This document shows positions 25,248 through 36,397 of a DNA stretch of 64,000 nt, one piece after another. Both the position numbers and the translations under genes were made by a program. The notes beneath the pieces were generated by a model that saw only the letters and a program-made list of their open reading frames with translations, was not told the origin of the DNA and made no database searches. Source of the stretch: Arthrobacter sp. OVS8 (GTDB lineage Bacteria > Actinomycetota > Actinomycetes > Actinomycetales > Micrococcaceae); the NCBI GenBank assembly GCA_028370155.1, contig CP116670.1, forward strand, positions 3,782,001 through 3,846,000, written 5' to 3'. The first letter of the stretch is position 1. Every line of letters starts with the position of its first letter.

Positions 25248-26438
25248 GTGGCAAAGGCAAAGTTCGAGCGGACTAAGCCGCACGTTAACATCGGCACCAT
25301 TGGTCACGTTGACCACGGTAAGACGACGTTGACGGCCGCGATTTCCAAGGTGCTGTACGACAAGTACCCGACTCTCAACGAGCAGCGCGACTTCGCGTCG
25401 ATTGACTCTGCTCCCGAAGAGCGTCAGCGCGGCATTACCATCAACATTTCCCACGTTGAGTACCAGACCGAGAAGCGCCACTACGCACACGTAGACGCTC
25501 CGGGTCACGCCGACTACATCAAGAACATGATCACCGGTGCTGCACAGATGGACGGTGCAATCCTCGTGGTTGCCGCCACTGACGGCCCGATGGCTCAGAC
25601 CCGCGAGCACGTCCTGCTCGCCCGCCAGGTTGGTGTTCCCTACCTGCTGGTCGCGCTGAACAAGTCGGACATGGTTGAGGACGAAGAACTCCTCGACCTC
25701 GTCGAAATGGAAGTTCGCGAGCTGCTTTCGGCTCAGGGCTTCGATGGCGATGAAGCTCCGGTTGTCCGCGTCTCCGGCCTGAAGGCTCTCGAAGGCGACC
25801 CGGTTTGGGTCAAGTCCGTCGAGGACCTCATGGAAGCTGTCGACGAGTCCGTTCCGGACCCCGTACGTGACCGTGACAAGCCGTTCCTGATGCCGATCGA
25901 AGATGTCTTCACGATCACCGGCCGTGGCACCGTTGTTACGGGCCGCGCCGAGCGTGGAACCCTCGCCATCAACTCCGAGGTCGAGATCGTCGGCATCCGC
26001 CCGGTCCAGAAGACCACGGTTACCGGTATCGAGATGTTCCACAAGCAGCTCGACGAAGCATGGGCCGGCGAGAACTGTGGCCTCCTGCTCCGCGGTCTGA
26101 AGCGCGACGATGTCGAGCGTGGCCAGGTTGTCGTCAAGCCGGGTTCCATCACCCCGCACACCGACTTCGAGGCTAACGTCTACATCCTCTCCAAGGACGA
26201 AGGCGGACGTCACAACCCGTTCTACTCCAACTACCGCCCGCAGTTCTACTTCCGCACCACGGACGTAACCGGCGTTATCACCCTGCCGGAAGGCACGGAA
26301 ATGGTTATGCCCGGCGACAACACTGAGATGACCGTTGCGCTCATCCAGCCCATCGCCATGGAAGAGGGCCTCGGCTTCGCTATCCGCGAAGGCGGCCGCA
26401 CCGTTGGTTCGGGACGCGTTACCAAGATCCTCAAGTAA
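25248..26438 (+). CDS. tuf: Elongation factor Tu
   Basis: 396 residues, intact, with a GTG behind AGGAGG. GTPase motifs are [42 protein letters not shown] and [10 protein letters not shown]. The C-terminal half contains [10 protein letters not shown] and [14 protein letters not shown]. It delivers aminoacyl-tRNA to the ribosome. It is the usual partner of fusA but has its own promoter and a strong terminator. Confidence 0.99.
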   Translation: MAKAKFERTKPHVNIGTIGHVDHGKTTLTAAISKVLYDKYPTLNEQRDFASIDSAPEERQRGITINISHVEYQTEKRHYAHVDAPGHADYIKNMITGAAQMDGAILVVAATDGPMAQTREHVLLARQVGVPYLLVALNKSDMVEDEELLDLVEMEVRELLSAQGFDGDEAPVVRVSGLKALEGDPVWVKSVEDLMEAVDESVPDPVRDRDKPFLMPIEDVFTITGRGTVVTGRAERGTLAINSEVEIVGIRPVQKTTVTGIEMFHKQLDEAWAGENCGLLLRGLKRDDVERGQVVVKPGSITPHTDFEANVYILSKDEGGRHNPFYSNYRPQFYFRTTDVTGVITLPEGTEMVMPGDNTEMTVALIQPIAMEEGLGFAIREGGRTVGSGRVTKILK

Positions 26439-26502
26439 TACTTGCTGATCTGTGTTCAGATCTCTGATCGGTTCAGCCGTTTGACGGCCTCCGTGAAGTA
26501 AG

Positions 26503-26536
26503 GAACAGCCCCGCTGCATTTGCAGCGGGGCTGTTC
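26503..26536 (+). terminator. Intrinsic terminator after tuf
   Basis: GAACAGCCCCGCTGCA and its exact reverse complement form a 16-bp stem with a 2-nt spacer, followed by TTT. It is one of the strongest terminators in the window. Confidence 0.9.
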
Positions 26537-26607
26537 TTTATACCTGTCTTACTGCCGCAGGACCAACGCCCCTTTCGGTACCCGGCGTCGGGACCCACGA
26601 TGGTGTG

Positions 26608-28159
<1,552 letters not shown>

Positions 28160-28266
28160 CCTCCGCCGGCGCGCTGGTCCGCCCGGCAACGGGCCGGGAG
28201 CCGGCGGACCATGGTTGACCGGGGCCGTGCGCTGATATCGTTGCTTCCAAACGAAGGGAGCTCACA

Positions 28267-28392
28267 ATGGGCTGGTTTATTTTCCTGTTGGTGGTCGTTG
28301 CCGTCGTCGTCGGTGTTGTCTGGGCTAAGAAGCACTTCCGCCACGAGATTGAGCGGGCCAAGCGCATCAACCGGGCCAACAAGAACAAGTAG
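28267..28392 (+). CDS. Small single-pass membrane protein (41 residues)
   Basis: ATG with AAGGGAG nine bases upstream. An N-terminal helix (MGWFIFLLVVVAVVVGVVWA) is followed by a basic tail KKHFRHEIERAKRINRANKN, so the tail is predicted cytoplasmic. No family is recognised. Its small size, good ribosome site and amphipathic basic tail suggest a genuine membrane peptide. It ends 9 bp before the converging beta-glucosidase stop, with no terminator between them. Confidence 0.65.
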   Translation: MGWFIFLLVVVAVVVGVVWAKKHFRHEIERAKRINRANKNK

Positions 28393-28401
28393 CCCGCAGG
28401 C

Positions 28402-29827
28402 TCAGGCCCTGCGGGCCCGGCTGAGCGCCTGATACCAGTAGTAGGAATCCTTGGGCGTGCGTTCCTGGGTGTCGAAATCCACGTGAACCAGGCCGAATCG
28501 CTGCGAGTACCCGGCGGCCCATTCGAAGTTGTCCATCAGGGTCCAGACGTAGTAGCCCAGCAGTTCAACGTCCTCAGCGATCCCGCCGGGCGCCGTGGCG
28601 TCCAGGGCATGACCCAAATGGGACGCGATGTAGTTGATCCGGTCAGCATCGGCAATGGGACCGGACACATGGTCCGGCTCGGGGAAGCTGGCCCCGCTTT
28701 CCGTGATGTACAGCGGCGGGAGGGCCCCGCCGTACCTGTCTTTCAGCTCCCGGAGCAACGGCCCCAGATGGTCCGGGGCCACAGGCCAGCCGAAGCCCGT
28801 GGTGGTGTATTCCGGGAACGCGGCCATATGGAACGGCATCTTGAGCATCGCCTCCGTGCTGCCCACGGGGCTTTCGCCCGGACCGCGTCCGGTGGCGACT
28901 TTCACGGGGTAGTAGTAATTCAGTCCGTAGAAGTCCAGGGGCTGGTGGATGATCCGCAGGTCGGCGTCGGAGACATTCCCCAGGGAACGGAACCACGGCC
29001 TGGCGATGAGCGGCACCTTGGGGTACCGGCCCAAGAGAATCGGGTCCGCGTACACGCGGTTCAGGGTCAGGTCGAAAATGCCGCCAGGAACCTGTCCGAA
29101 ATGGAGCGGGTTGCGGGCCGTACCGGGGAATGCAGGTTGGTGACACCCACGGCGCCCGTGACCGCCTCCGCACGCAACGCCTGCACGGCGAGGCCGTGGG
29201 CGAGCAGCTGGTGATGAACGGCGGGCAGGGCGTCGAAGAGCAGGTCGTGGCCCGGGGCGTGGACCCCGAGGGCATAGCCGTTGAGGGTGACGGACACCGG
29301 TTCGTTGAGTGTGACCCACTGGGCCACGCGGTCGCCGAAGCGCCGGCCGGCCGCCGCACTGTACTCGGCGAAGCGTTCCGCCGTGGACCGGTTCAGCCAG
29401 CCGCCGCGGTGTTCCAGCGGCAGGGGTGTGTCCCAGTGGTACAGGGTGGCCATCGGGGAGATGCCGGCCCCGAGCAGCTGATCGATGAGCCGGTCGTAGA
29501 AATCCAGTCCCTGGCTGTTGAACGGACCGGTGCCGTCAGGCTGGATCCGCGGCCAGGAGAGGGAGAAGCGGTACGAGTCGATGCCGAGGGTGCGCATCAG
29601 CTCGACGTCCTCGGCGGTGCGGTTGTAGTGGTCGCAGGCCACCGCGGGGAGTGGCCGTCCCGGATGCTGCCGGGTTTTTCGACGAAGGCGTCCCAGCCGG
29701 AAGGCCCGCGGCCGCCGGCCGCAAGGGACCCTTCAATCTGGAACGCCGCCGAGGCCACGCCCAGCTGGAAGTCCGGGCCCAGGCGCGCGGCCAGGGCCTG
29801 AACTGCTACGGAATCCTGCACAGACAT
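28402..29827 (-). CDS. GH1 beta-glucosidase (two frameshifts)
   Basis: Composite of about 475 residues, normal for glycoside hydrolase family 1. The N-terminal GVASAAFQIEGSLAAGGRG, DHYNRTAEDVELMRTLGIDS, the acid/base Glu in WVTLNEPVSVTLNGYALG, the nucleophile Glu in PPLYITESGASFPEP and the aglycone-site VWTLMDNFEWAAGYSQRFGL are visible. Single bases are missing near 29647 and 29082; repair gives HSPAVACDHYN and a continuous FLAAIFDLTLNRVY. It hydrolyses beta-linked glucosides or related sugars. No transporter or LacI regulator is adjacent within the window. Confidence 0.9.
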
Positions 29828-30280
29828 GACCCCATCATCCCCACGCTGTCCGCCGAAGGCAATGACCGGGAACGCCGGCCCGCCGTCGTCCGGGGCCCCG
29901 ACGAGCACTCCCTGCGGGCGCCGGGACCATCCGCGTGCGGCCGCTGATTGGCTTATGCCCGTTAATTCCGGCATACTAGATGAGTTGTTCAAGCGCTCTT
30001 TCGCGTCCCGATCCGGATAATGCCGGGTGTCAGGGTCCAGGTAGGAGCCCAAACATAACCCACTCCCCATGGAACTGCGGACGAGTACGCGTGCACAGCG
30101 CGACACGCCCGACCGCGGGGGTCGGTTACGCCGGCAGGTTGAGGAACCCGGATCCATCCGGATTCAGCTTGTGCGGCGGGTGGTAGTTAAGACTTCAAAT
30201 GCTTCGGCAGCCACACAACGCGTAAGTAAACAGGGCAGCCCCAAACAGGGGAAGCACAGACTGAAAGAGAGTCAGGCGAC
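29828..30280. promoter_or_regulatory. Divergent beta-glucosidase/S10 operon region
   Basis: 453 bases without a gene. A candidate S10 promoter lies at 29948-29977, giving an rpsJ leader of about 300 nt. The leader holds a CCGGAT-CC-ATCCGG hairpin (30148-30161). A segment GTTCAAGCGCTCTTT near 29986 resembles a weak LacI-type half-operator but is not convincing. Confidence 0.4.
29948..29977 (+). promoter_or_regulatory. Candidate S10 operon promoter
   Basis: TTGGCT, 18-bp spacer, CATACT: four of six consensus bases in each box. The long downstream leader is compatible with L4-type autoregulation, known in other bacteria but not shown here. Confidence 0.4.
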
Positions 30281-30589
30281 ATGGCGGGACAAAAAATCCG
30301 CATCCGGCTGAAGTCATATGACCACGAGGTCATTGACGTTTCAGCACGGAAGATCGTTGAGACGGTCACGCGCGCAGGCGCCACGGTAGTAGGCCCTGTG
30401 CCGCTGCCGACGGAGAAGAACATCTACTGCGTCATCCGCTCTCCGCACAAGTACAAGGACAGCCGTGAGCACTTCGAAATGCGTACTCACAAGCGTCTGA
30501 TCGACATCATCGACCCCACGCCCAAGGCTGTTGATTCGCTGATGCGTCTCGACCTGCCGGCCGACGTGAACATCGAAATCAAGCTGTAG
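30281..30589 (+). CDS. rpsJ: 30S ribosomal protein S10
   Basis: 102 residues, the standard size. It begins [19 protein letters not shown] and includes [20 protein letters not shown] with [15 protein letters not shown]10 is a 30S head protein and the NusG/NusE antitermination partner. It is the first gene of the S10 operon; rplC starts 17 bp later. Confidence 0.98.
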   Translation: MAGQKIRIRLKSYDHEVIDVSARKIVETVTRAGATVVGPVPLPTEKNIYCVIRSPHKYKDSREHFEMRTHKRLIDIIDPTPKAVDSLMRLDLPADVNIEIKL

Positions 30590-30606
30590 GGAGGTGCTGA
30601 GAGACT

Positions 30607-31256
30607 ATGACCGCAACCCGTAACGTAAAGGGCCTGCTGGGCACGAAGCTCGGCATGACCCAGGTCTGGGACGAGAACAACAAGCTCATCCCCGTCACTG
30701 TGGTCCAGGCTGACTCGAACGTCATCACGCAGCTGCGCAATGCAGACACTGATGGCTATGTCGCCGTTCAGATCGGCTACGGCCAGATCGATCCCCGCAA
30801 GGTCACCAAGCCGCTGGCTGGTCACTTTGAAAAGGCAGGCGTCACGCCTCGCCGCCACGTCGTAGAACTGCGCACTGCAGATGCTGACTCTTACGAGCTG
30901 GGCCAGGAGCTCTCCGTAGAGCTCTTCGAAGCCGGCCAGAAGATCGACGTCGTTGGCACCACCAAGGGTAAGGGCTTCGCCGGTGTTATGAAGCGTCACG
31001 GCTTCCACGGCGTTGGAGCTTCCCACGGTGCCCACAAGAACCACCGTAAGCCCGGTTCAATCGGTGGCGCATCCACCCCGAGCCGCGTCTTCAAGGGCAT
31101 GAAAATGGCCGGCCGCATGGGCGCCGTTCGTCACACCACGCTGAACCTCACGGTCCACGCGGTTGACGTCGAGAAGTCGCTGCTCCTGATCAAGGGCGCC
31201 GTCCCCGGCGCCCGCGGCCAGGTCGTACTCGTACGCACCGCCGTGAAGGAGCCTAG
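30607..31256 (+). CDS. rplC: 50S ribosomal protein L3 (frame broken at the stop codon)
   Basis: About 216 residues. It begins with [19 protein letters not shown] and includes [39 protein letters not shown] and ends [19 protein letters not shown]. As written the frame reads through into rplD in frame. Restoring one base at GAGCCTAG (31250-31256) gives an Ala codon and TAG, four bases before the rplD ATG. The apparent L3-L4 fusion is therefore read as an error. L3 binds the peptidyl-transferase region. Confidence 0.93.
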
Positions 31257-31260
31257 TTCA

Positions 31261-31882
31261 ATGACTAGCACTGTCAAGGTTGACCTGCCTGCAGAGATCT
31301 TCGACGTACAGACCAACGTGCCGCTGCTGCACCAGGTCGTCGTTGCACAGCTCGCTGCTGCTCGCCAGGGTACCCACAAGACCAAGACCCGCGCCGAAGT
31401 TTCCGGTGCAGGTCGCAAGCCGTTCAAGCAGAAGGGCACCGGCCGCGCCCGTCAGGGTTCAATCCGTGCTCCTCACATGACCGGTGGTGGCGTTGTCCAC
31501 GGCCCCACGCCGCGTGACTACAGCCAGCGCACCCCAAGAAGATGATTGCTGCTGCACTGCGCGGCGCTCTCTCTGACCGCGCCCGTAACGGCCGCATCCA
31601 CGTTGTCGCTGAACTGGTGGCGGCACCAAGCCGTCCTCCAGCGCTGCACTGGCAACTCTGCGAGGTGTCTCCGAGCGCAAGAACCTGCTCGTCGTCATCG
31701 AGCGCGCCAACGATGTTGCTGCACTCTCCGTGCGCAACCTCACGGATGTTCACGTTCTGTACGCAGACCAGCTGAACACCTACGACGTTCTCGTTTCCGA
31801 TGACGTTGTCTTCACCAAGGCTGCCTACGAAGCATTCGTTGCTGACCGGGCAGTGGCAAAGAACCAGGAGGATGCCAAGTGA
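31261..31882 (+). CDS. rplD: 50S ribosomal protein L4 (two frameshifts)
   Basis: Composite of about 207 residues from [17 protein letters not shown]. The L4 loop [20 protein letters not shown] and [12 protein letters not shown] are present. Single bases are missing near 31535 (repair [15 protein letters not shown]) and 31621 (repair [17 protein letters not shown]). The C-terminus [10 protein letters not shown] overlaps rplW by 4 bp (GTGA) with an AGGAGG site just upstream, so the two are translationally coupled. L4 lines the exit tunnel and represses S10 operons in some bacteria. Confidence 0.94.
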
Positions 31883-32183
31883 GTGCAGCCACCCTCAAGG
31901 ATCCGCGCGACGTCGTGCTTGCACCCGTCGTCTCGGAAAAGAGCTACGGCCTGATCGACGAGGGCAAGTACACCTTCCTGGTGGACCCCGCTCGAACAAG
32001 ACCGAGATCAAGCTGGCCGTGGAGAAAATCTTCTCCGTCAAGGTCGACTCGATCAACACCATCAACCGTGCCGGTAAGCGCAAGCGCACCAAATTCGGAT
32101 GGGGTACCCGCAAGAACACCAAGCGTGCAATTGTGAGCCTCAAAGAAGGCACTATCGACATCTTCGGCGGTCCGCTCTCGTAG
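31879..32183 (+). CDS. rplW: 50S ribosomal protein L23 (frameshift)
   Basis: About 101 residues. GTG overlaps the rplD stop. It shows [20 protein letters not shown], then after restoring one base in the C run near 31988 [17 protein letters not shown], and [17 protein letters not shown]23 sits at the tunnel exit and binds trigger factor and SRP. The frame break is a probable sequence error. Confidence 0.94.
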
Positions 32184-32212
32184 CGGAGACCACTTTAACG
32201 AGGAAATAAATT

Positions 32213-33051
32213 ATGGGAATCCGTAAATATAAGCCGACTACCCCGGGCCGTCGCGGCTCGAGCGTAGCGGACTTCACTGAAATCACGCGGTCGACGCCGG
32301 AAAAGTCGTTGGTACGTCCCCTCCCGAAAAAGGGTGGCCGTAACAACACCGGTAAGATCACGACCCGTCACAAGGGTGGTGGCCACAAGCGCCAGTACCG
32401 TCTGATCGACTTCCGTCGTCACGACAAGGACGGCGTCAACGCCCGCGTTGCCGAAATCGAGTACGATCCGAACCGCACGGCTCGCATCGCCCTCCTGCAC
32501 TACGTTGATGGCACCAAGCGTTACATCATCGCCCCGAACAAGCTGGCCCAGGGTGACACGGTAGAGGCAGGTGCCGACGCTGACATCAAGCCCGGCAACA
32601 ACCTTCCGCTGCGCAACATCCCGGTCGGTACCGTAATCCACGCAGTTGAACTGCGTCCGGGTGGCGGCGCCAAGATGGGCCGCTCCGCCGGCGCATCGAT
32701 CCAGCTCGTTGCCAAGGAAGGCCGTTTCGCCCAGCTGCGTCTGCCCTCCGGTGAAATCCGCAACGTTGACGTGCGCTGCCGCGCAACCGTCGGCGAGGTC
32801 GGCAACGCCGAGCAGTCGAACATCAACTGGGGCAAGGCCGCCGTATGCGGTGGAAGGGCGTTCGCCCGACCGTCCGTGGTGTCGCCATGAACCCGGTCGA
32901 CCACCCCCACGGTGGTGGCGAGGGTAAGACGTCCGGTGGACGTCACCCCGTCAACCCGAACGGTAAGCGCGAAGGCCGCACCCGCCGTCCCAACAAAGAG
33001 AGCGACAAGCTTATTGTTCGTCGCCGTCGTACTGGCAAGAACAAGCGATAG
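32213..33051 (+). CDS. rplB: 50S ribosomal protein L2 (frameshift)
   Basis: About 279 residues: [60 protein letters not shown] after repair, and [20 protein letters not shown] with the conserved catalytic-centre His. One base is missing near 32841 in a GCCGCC context that repairs to GCCGGC. L2 is needed for subunit joining and peptide-bond formation. rpsS follows after 12 bp. Confidence 0.96.
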
Positions 33052-33063
33052 GAGCCTGGACAC

Positions 33064-33344
33064 ATGCCACGCAGCCTGAAAAAGGTCCTTTCGTTGACCA
33101 GCACCTCTTTGTGAAGGTAGCCAGGGAAAACGAAAAGGGCACCAAGAACGTCATCAAGACCTGGTCCCGCCGTTCGATGATCGTCCCCGACATGCTCGGC
33201 CACACGATCGCCGTACACGACGGACGCAAGCACATCCCCGTGTTTGTCACTGAGTCGATGGTCGGGCACAAGCTCGGCGAATTCGCTCCCACGCGGACAT
33301 TCCGCGGCCATGTCAAGGACGACCGTAAGGGCAAGCGCCGCTAG
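33064..33344 (+). CDS. rpsS: 30S ribosomal protein S19 (frameshift)
   Basis: About 93 residues. It opens MPRSLKKG; one G is missing near 33085, after which [18 protein letters not shown] and [20 protein letters not shown] continue. The ending is [15 protein letters not shown]19 is in the 30S head beside S13. As written the first frame stops after 16 codons, which is not plausible for this essential protein. Confidence 0.94.
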
Positions 33345-33382
33345 GCGCCTGCACTTACGTCAAAGACGAGAGAAGGAAAGCA

Positions 33383-33748
33383 ATGGAAGCCAAGGCAATT
33401 GCGCGTCACATCCGCGTAACGCCTATGAAGGCCCGGCGCGTCGTCAACCTTGTTCGTGGTAAGCAAGCGAATGAGGCTCTGGCAATTCTGAAGTTTGCCC
33501 CGCAGGCAGCTTCGGAGCCGGTTTTCAAGGTAGTTCAGTCGGCAATCTCCAACGCCCGGGTCCTCGCGGACCGCGACGGCGTGGCGTTTGACGAAGGTGA
33601 CCTCATCATCAGCGAAGCGTTTGTTGATGAAGGCCCGACCATGAAGCGGTTCCAGCCGCGAGCCCAGGGTCGTGCATTTCAGATCAAGAAGCGCACGAGC
33701 CACATCACCGTGGTAGTCGCTACCCCGGAGAAAGAGGAGGCTCGCTAA
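33383..33748 (+). CDS. rplV: 50S ribosomal protein L22
   Basis: 121 residues, intact. [33 protein letters not shown] and [20 protein letters not shown] are typical; the last forms the hairpin reaching into the exit tunnel near the macrolide site. The ATG follows GAAGGAAAG. rpsC starts immediately at the next base after the stop. Confidence 0.98.
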   Translation: MEAKAIARHIRVTPMKARRVVNLVRGKQANEALAILKFAPQAASEPVFKVVQSAISNARVLADRDGVAFDEGDLIISEAFVDEGPTMKRFQPRAQGRAFQIKKRTSHITVVVATPEKEEAR

Positions 33749-34593
33749 GTGGGACAGAAAGTTAACCCGCACGGGTTCCGACTCGGCATCACCACCGATC
33801 ACGTATCGCACTGGTTTGCTGACAGCACCAAGGCCGCCAGCGGTACAAGGACTTCGTTCGCGAAGACATCCGCATCCGCCAGCTCATGTCCACGGGCATG
33901 GAGCGCGCCGGTATCGCCAAGGTTGAAATCGAGCGCACCCGCGACCGTGTCCGTGTGGATATCCACACGGCACGTCCGGGCATCGTCATCGGCCGCCGCG
34001 GCGCAGAAGCAGACCGCATCCGCGGCGAGCTCGAAAAGCTCACCGGCAAGCAGGTTCAGCTGAACATCCTCGAGGTCAAGAACCCCGAGATGGAAGCACA
34101 GCTTGTTGCCCAGGGCGTTGCTGAGCAGCTCACTTCCCGCGTGGCTTTCCGCCGTGCGATGAAGAAGGCCATGCAGTCCGCACAGCGTGCAGGTGCCAAG
34201 GGCATCCGTATCGCTTGCTCGGGTCGACTGGGCGGCGCAGAAATGTCCCGCTCGGAGTTCTACCGCGAAGGCCGTGTGCCCCTGCACACCCTCCGCGCGA
34301 ACATCGACTACGGCTTCTACGAAGCCAAGACCACCTTCGGCCGCATCGGCGTGAAGGTCTGGATCTACAAGGGTGACGTCACCGCCAAGGAACTGGCTCA
34401 GCAGGCAGCTGCTGCTCCGTCCCGCGGCCGTGGTGCCAGCGACCGCCCGGGCCGCCCGGGTGGCGCTGACCGTGGTGACCGCCGTCGTCGTAACGACCGC
34501 CCGGCAGCCGACGCAGCACCTGCTGCTGAAGCGCCGGCAGCTGAGGCAGCTGCTGCCGCTCCGGCACAGGCTGTAGAAGGAGGACAGGCTTAA
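33749..34593 (+). CDS. rpsC: 30S ribosomal protein S3 (frameshift)
   Basis: About 281 residues from a GTG directly abutting the rplV stop. [22 protein letters not shown]-domain [18 protein letters not shown] and [20 protein letters not shown] are present. One base is missing near 33833 (repair [19 protein letters not shown]). The last ~60 residues are an Arg/Gly-then-Ala/Glu/Pro tail. S3 lines the mRNA entry channel. rplP begins at the base after the stop. Confidence 0.95.
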
Positions 34594-35010
34594 ATGCTTA
34601 TCCCACGTCGAGTCAAGCACCGTAAGCAGCACCACCCGGGTCGTTCCGGCGCTGCTACGGGCGGCACCAAGGTCTCCTTCGGTGAATGGGGTATCCAGGC
34701 TCTGAGCCCGGCATACGTCACGAACCGTCAGATCGAATCTGCCCGTATCGCGATGACCCGCCACATCAAGCGTGGCGGCAAGGTCTGGATCAACATTTAC
34801 CCGGACCGTCCGCTGACGAAGAAGCCGGCCGAAACCCGCATGGGTTCCGGTAAGGGTTCTCCGGAATGGTGGGTCTCAAACGTCAAGCCGGGCCGGGTTC
34901 TCTTCGAACTCTCCGGTGTCAGTGAAGAGGTAGCTCGCGAGGCCCTGCGCCTGGCAATCCACAAGCTGCCGTTGAAGGCACGCATTGTGCGTCGCGAAGG
35001 TGGTGAGTAG
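34594..35010 (+). CDS. rplP: 50S ribosomal protein L16
   Basis: 138 residues. [59 protein letters not shown] and the end [14 protein letters not shown] are standard. L16 organises the A-site tRNA region. The ATG follows an AGGAGG site lying inside the end of rpsC, with no intergenic base. Confidence 0.98.
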   Translation: MLIPRRVKHRKQHHPGRSGAATGGTKVSFGEWGIQALSPAYVTNRQIESARIAMTRHIKRGGKVWINIYPDRPLTKKPAETRMGSGKGSPEWWVSNVKPGRVLFELSGVSEEVAREALRLAIHKLPLKARIVRREGGE

Positions 35011-35012
35011 AA

Positions 35013-35342
35013 ATGGCAGTAGGATCCAAGGAACTTGCATCCGCACAGCTGGACGGTTTCGACAACGAGCGTCTCGTTGAAGAACTCCGCAAGGCCAAGG
35101 AAGAGCTGTTCAACCTGCGTTTCCAGTCCGCCACCGGTCAGCTGGAGAACCACGGTCGTCTGCGCGCGGTAAAGAAGGACATCGCCCGCATCTACACCGT
35201 TCTCCGTGAGCGCGAACTGGGCATTCGTGCCGAGGTTGCCGCACCGGTTGTGGAAGCCAAGGAAGAGAAGAAGTCCAAGAAGGCTGCAACCAAGAAGGCC
35301 GAAAAGGCTGAAACGGTTGACACCGAGGAGGATGCCAAGTGA
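35013..35342 (+). CDS. rpmC: 50S ribosomal protein L29, with C-terminal extension
   Basis: 109 residues, where L29 is usually 60-70. The core [20 protein letters not shown] and [19 protein letters not shown] is followed by about 35 residues rich in Lys, Ala and Glu. L29 sits at the tunnel exit near L23. The gene ends EEDAK and overlaps rpsQ by the same GTGA junction as rplD/rplW. Confidence 0.96.
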   Translation: MAVGSKELASAQLDGFDNERLVEELRKAKEELFNLRFQSATGQLENHGRLRAVKKDIARIYTVLRERELGIRAEVAAPVVEAKEEKKSKKAATKKAEKAETVDTEEDAK

Positions 35343-35647
35343 GTGAAAAGGACGAGAACGTGACGGAAACTGTTTCCGACGCAGCCAAGGCTGACGAGCG
35401 CGGTTACCGTAAGACGAAGCGCGGCTACGTCGTCTCGGACAAGATGGAAAAGACCATCGTTGTCCAGGTCGAAGACCGCGTGAAGCACGCCCTCTACGGC
35501 AAGGTCATCCGCCGCAACACGAAGATCAAGGCTCACGACGAAGAGAACAGCGCCGGCATCGGCGACCTCGTTCTCCTCGCCGAGACCCGCCCGCTCTCCG
35601 CTACCAAGCGGTGGCGTCTGGTGGAGATCCTCGAGAAGGCCAAGTAA
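35339..35647 (+). CDS. rpsQ: 30S ribosomal protein S17
   Basis: 102 residues from a GTG overlapping the rpmC stop, with AGGAGG seven bases upstream. The first ~20 residues are an extra acidic N-terminus. The core then reads [40 protein letters not shown] and [21 protein letters not shown]17 binds 16S rRNA helix 11. It is the last gene of the S10 unit and is followed by a strong hairpin and the repeat cluster. Confidence 0.97.
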   Translation: MSEKDENVTETVSDAAKADERGYRKTKRGYVVSDKMEKTIVVQVEDRVKHALYGKVIRRNTKIKAHDEENSAGIGDLVLLAETRPLSATKRWRLVEILEKAK

Positions 35648-35680
35648 CACCTGCAGCCTCCCCGCGAGGGGATCTGCGAC

Positions 35681-35714
35681 GAAACCCCCGTTCCCTTCTG
35701 GGAGCGGGGGTTTC
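35681..35714 (+). terminator. Terminator hairpin after rpsQ
   Basis: GAAACCCCCG(T)TCCC with GGGA(G)CGGGGGTTTC, loop TTCT: 15 pairs including one G-U. It lies 33 bp after the stop and probably ends the S10 transcript before the repeats. Confidence 0.82.
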
Positions 35715-35772
35715 TCCGTCTCCGGGAATGGGACCATCGCCGGGCCCAGCGAACCAGCCCTCGCCGCCCTAC

Positions 35773-35868
35773 CGGACCCTCCCTCACGTGTGGCGCGCAC
35801 GAAGCGGACGCTCCCTCACGTGTGGTGCGCACGGGGCGGACGCTCAATCACGTGTGGCTGCTTCCTGG
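35773..35868 (+). repeat. Three direct 32-bp repeat units
   Basis: Units start at 35773, 35805 and 35837, exactly 32 bp apart, each around CGGACGCTCCCTCACGTGTG. The first two agree almost throughout, while the third diverges after GTGTGG. There are no spacers, so it is not a CRISPR. The core is the reverse complement of the core in the following array. Confidence 0.8.
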
Positions 35869-35906
35869 ATGGCGCTCGATCAGTCCTGCATGAAGACCTG
35901 TGCATC

Positions 35907-36002
35907 GGGGGATTGCGTGCCGTAAATGGGGGAGCGTCGGGGGATTGTGTGCCGTAAGTGAGGGAGCGTTGGGGGATTGCCGGCAGGATCCGAGGGAGCG
36001 TC
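35907..36002 (-). repeat. Three 32-bp units in opposite orientation
   Basis: Units start at 35907, 35939 and 35971, again exactly 32 bp apart, beginning GGGGGATTG and carrying GTGAGGGAGCGT or a variant. They face the preceding array across a 38-bp centre. Together the arrays could fold into a large imperfect hairpin. They separate the rpsQ terminator from the rplN promoter region. Confidence 0.8.
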
Positions 36003-36397
36003 CGGACGGCGGGCAGGTCGTGGTTTTCCGGGGGTGGGCAGCGACAGGAGAGCGGCAAGCCTGGCGTGCGTGACGGCGTCCCCGACGCCGTGCCGTTATT
36101 GAGCGGCCTCAGAGCTGTGATATGGGGATATGCCCAAAACGTGCTAAGATTTTGAGTTTGTATGGCGCTATCTGTGCGCTGTCATCAACCTCGTAAACAA
36201 TCGTGCCACGGCATAGTGCCCCTTGCGCCCCGACTCGTCGGGATCCGGTTGGGAAGCAAATGTTTTTGGCACGGGAGTTTAGGCCTGGTCTGGCAAAATC
36301 CAGGCAGGTCAAGAGACACCCCGATCAACCGTTCCGCAAGGCTCATTCCGTAGGAAGATTTTCGGTCTGAGAACCAGCGCGACGCAAGGAGTAAATA
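36003..36397 (+). promoter_or_regulatory. rplN upstream region and leader
   Basis: 395 bases without a gene. A hairpin ACGGCGTC-CCC-GACGCCGT (36073-36091) is followed by an AT-richer stretch in which TAAGAT at 36145-36150 is a possible -10, with no good -35. This would give a leader of nearly 240 nt before rplN, meaning the spc genes have their own promoter instead of read-through from S10. Confidence 0.35.

Noticed and set aside
29986..30000. LacI-type operator upstream of the beta-glucosidase
   Set aside because: GTTCAAGCGCTCTTT has only a weak AGCGCT core, lies about 160 bp upstream, and no LacI gene is present in the window.
30607..31540. Novel L3-L4 fusion protein
   Set aside because: It depends on one missing base that removes the rplC stop; normal spacing returns when it is restored.
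35773..36002. CRISPR array
   Set aside because: The 32-bp units are contiguous with no spacers, occur in both orientations and have no cas genes nearby.
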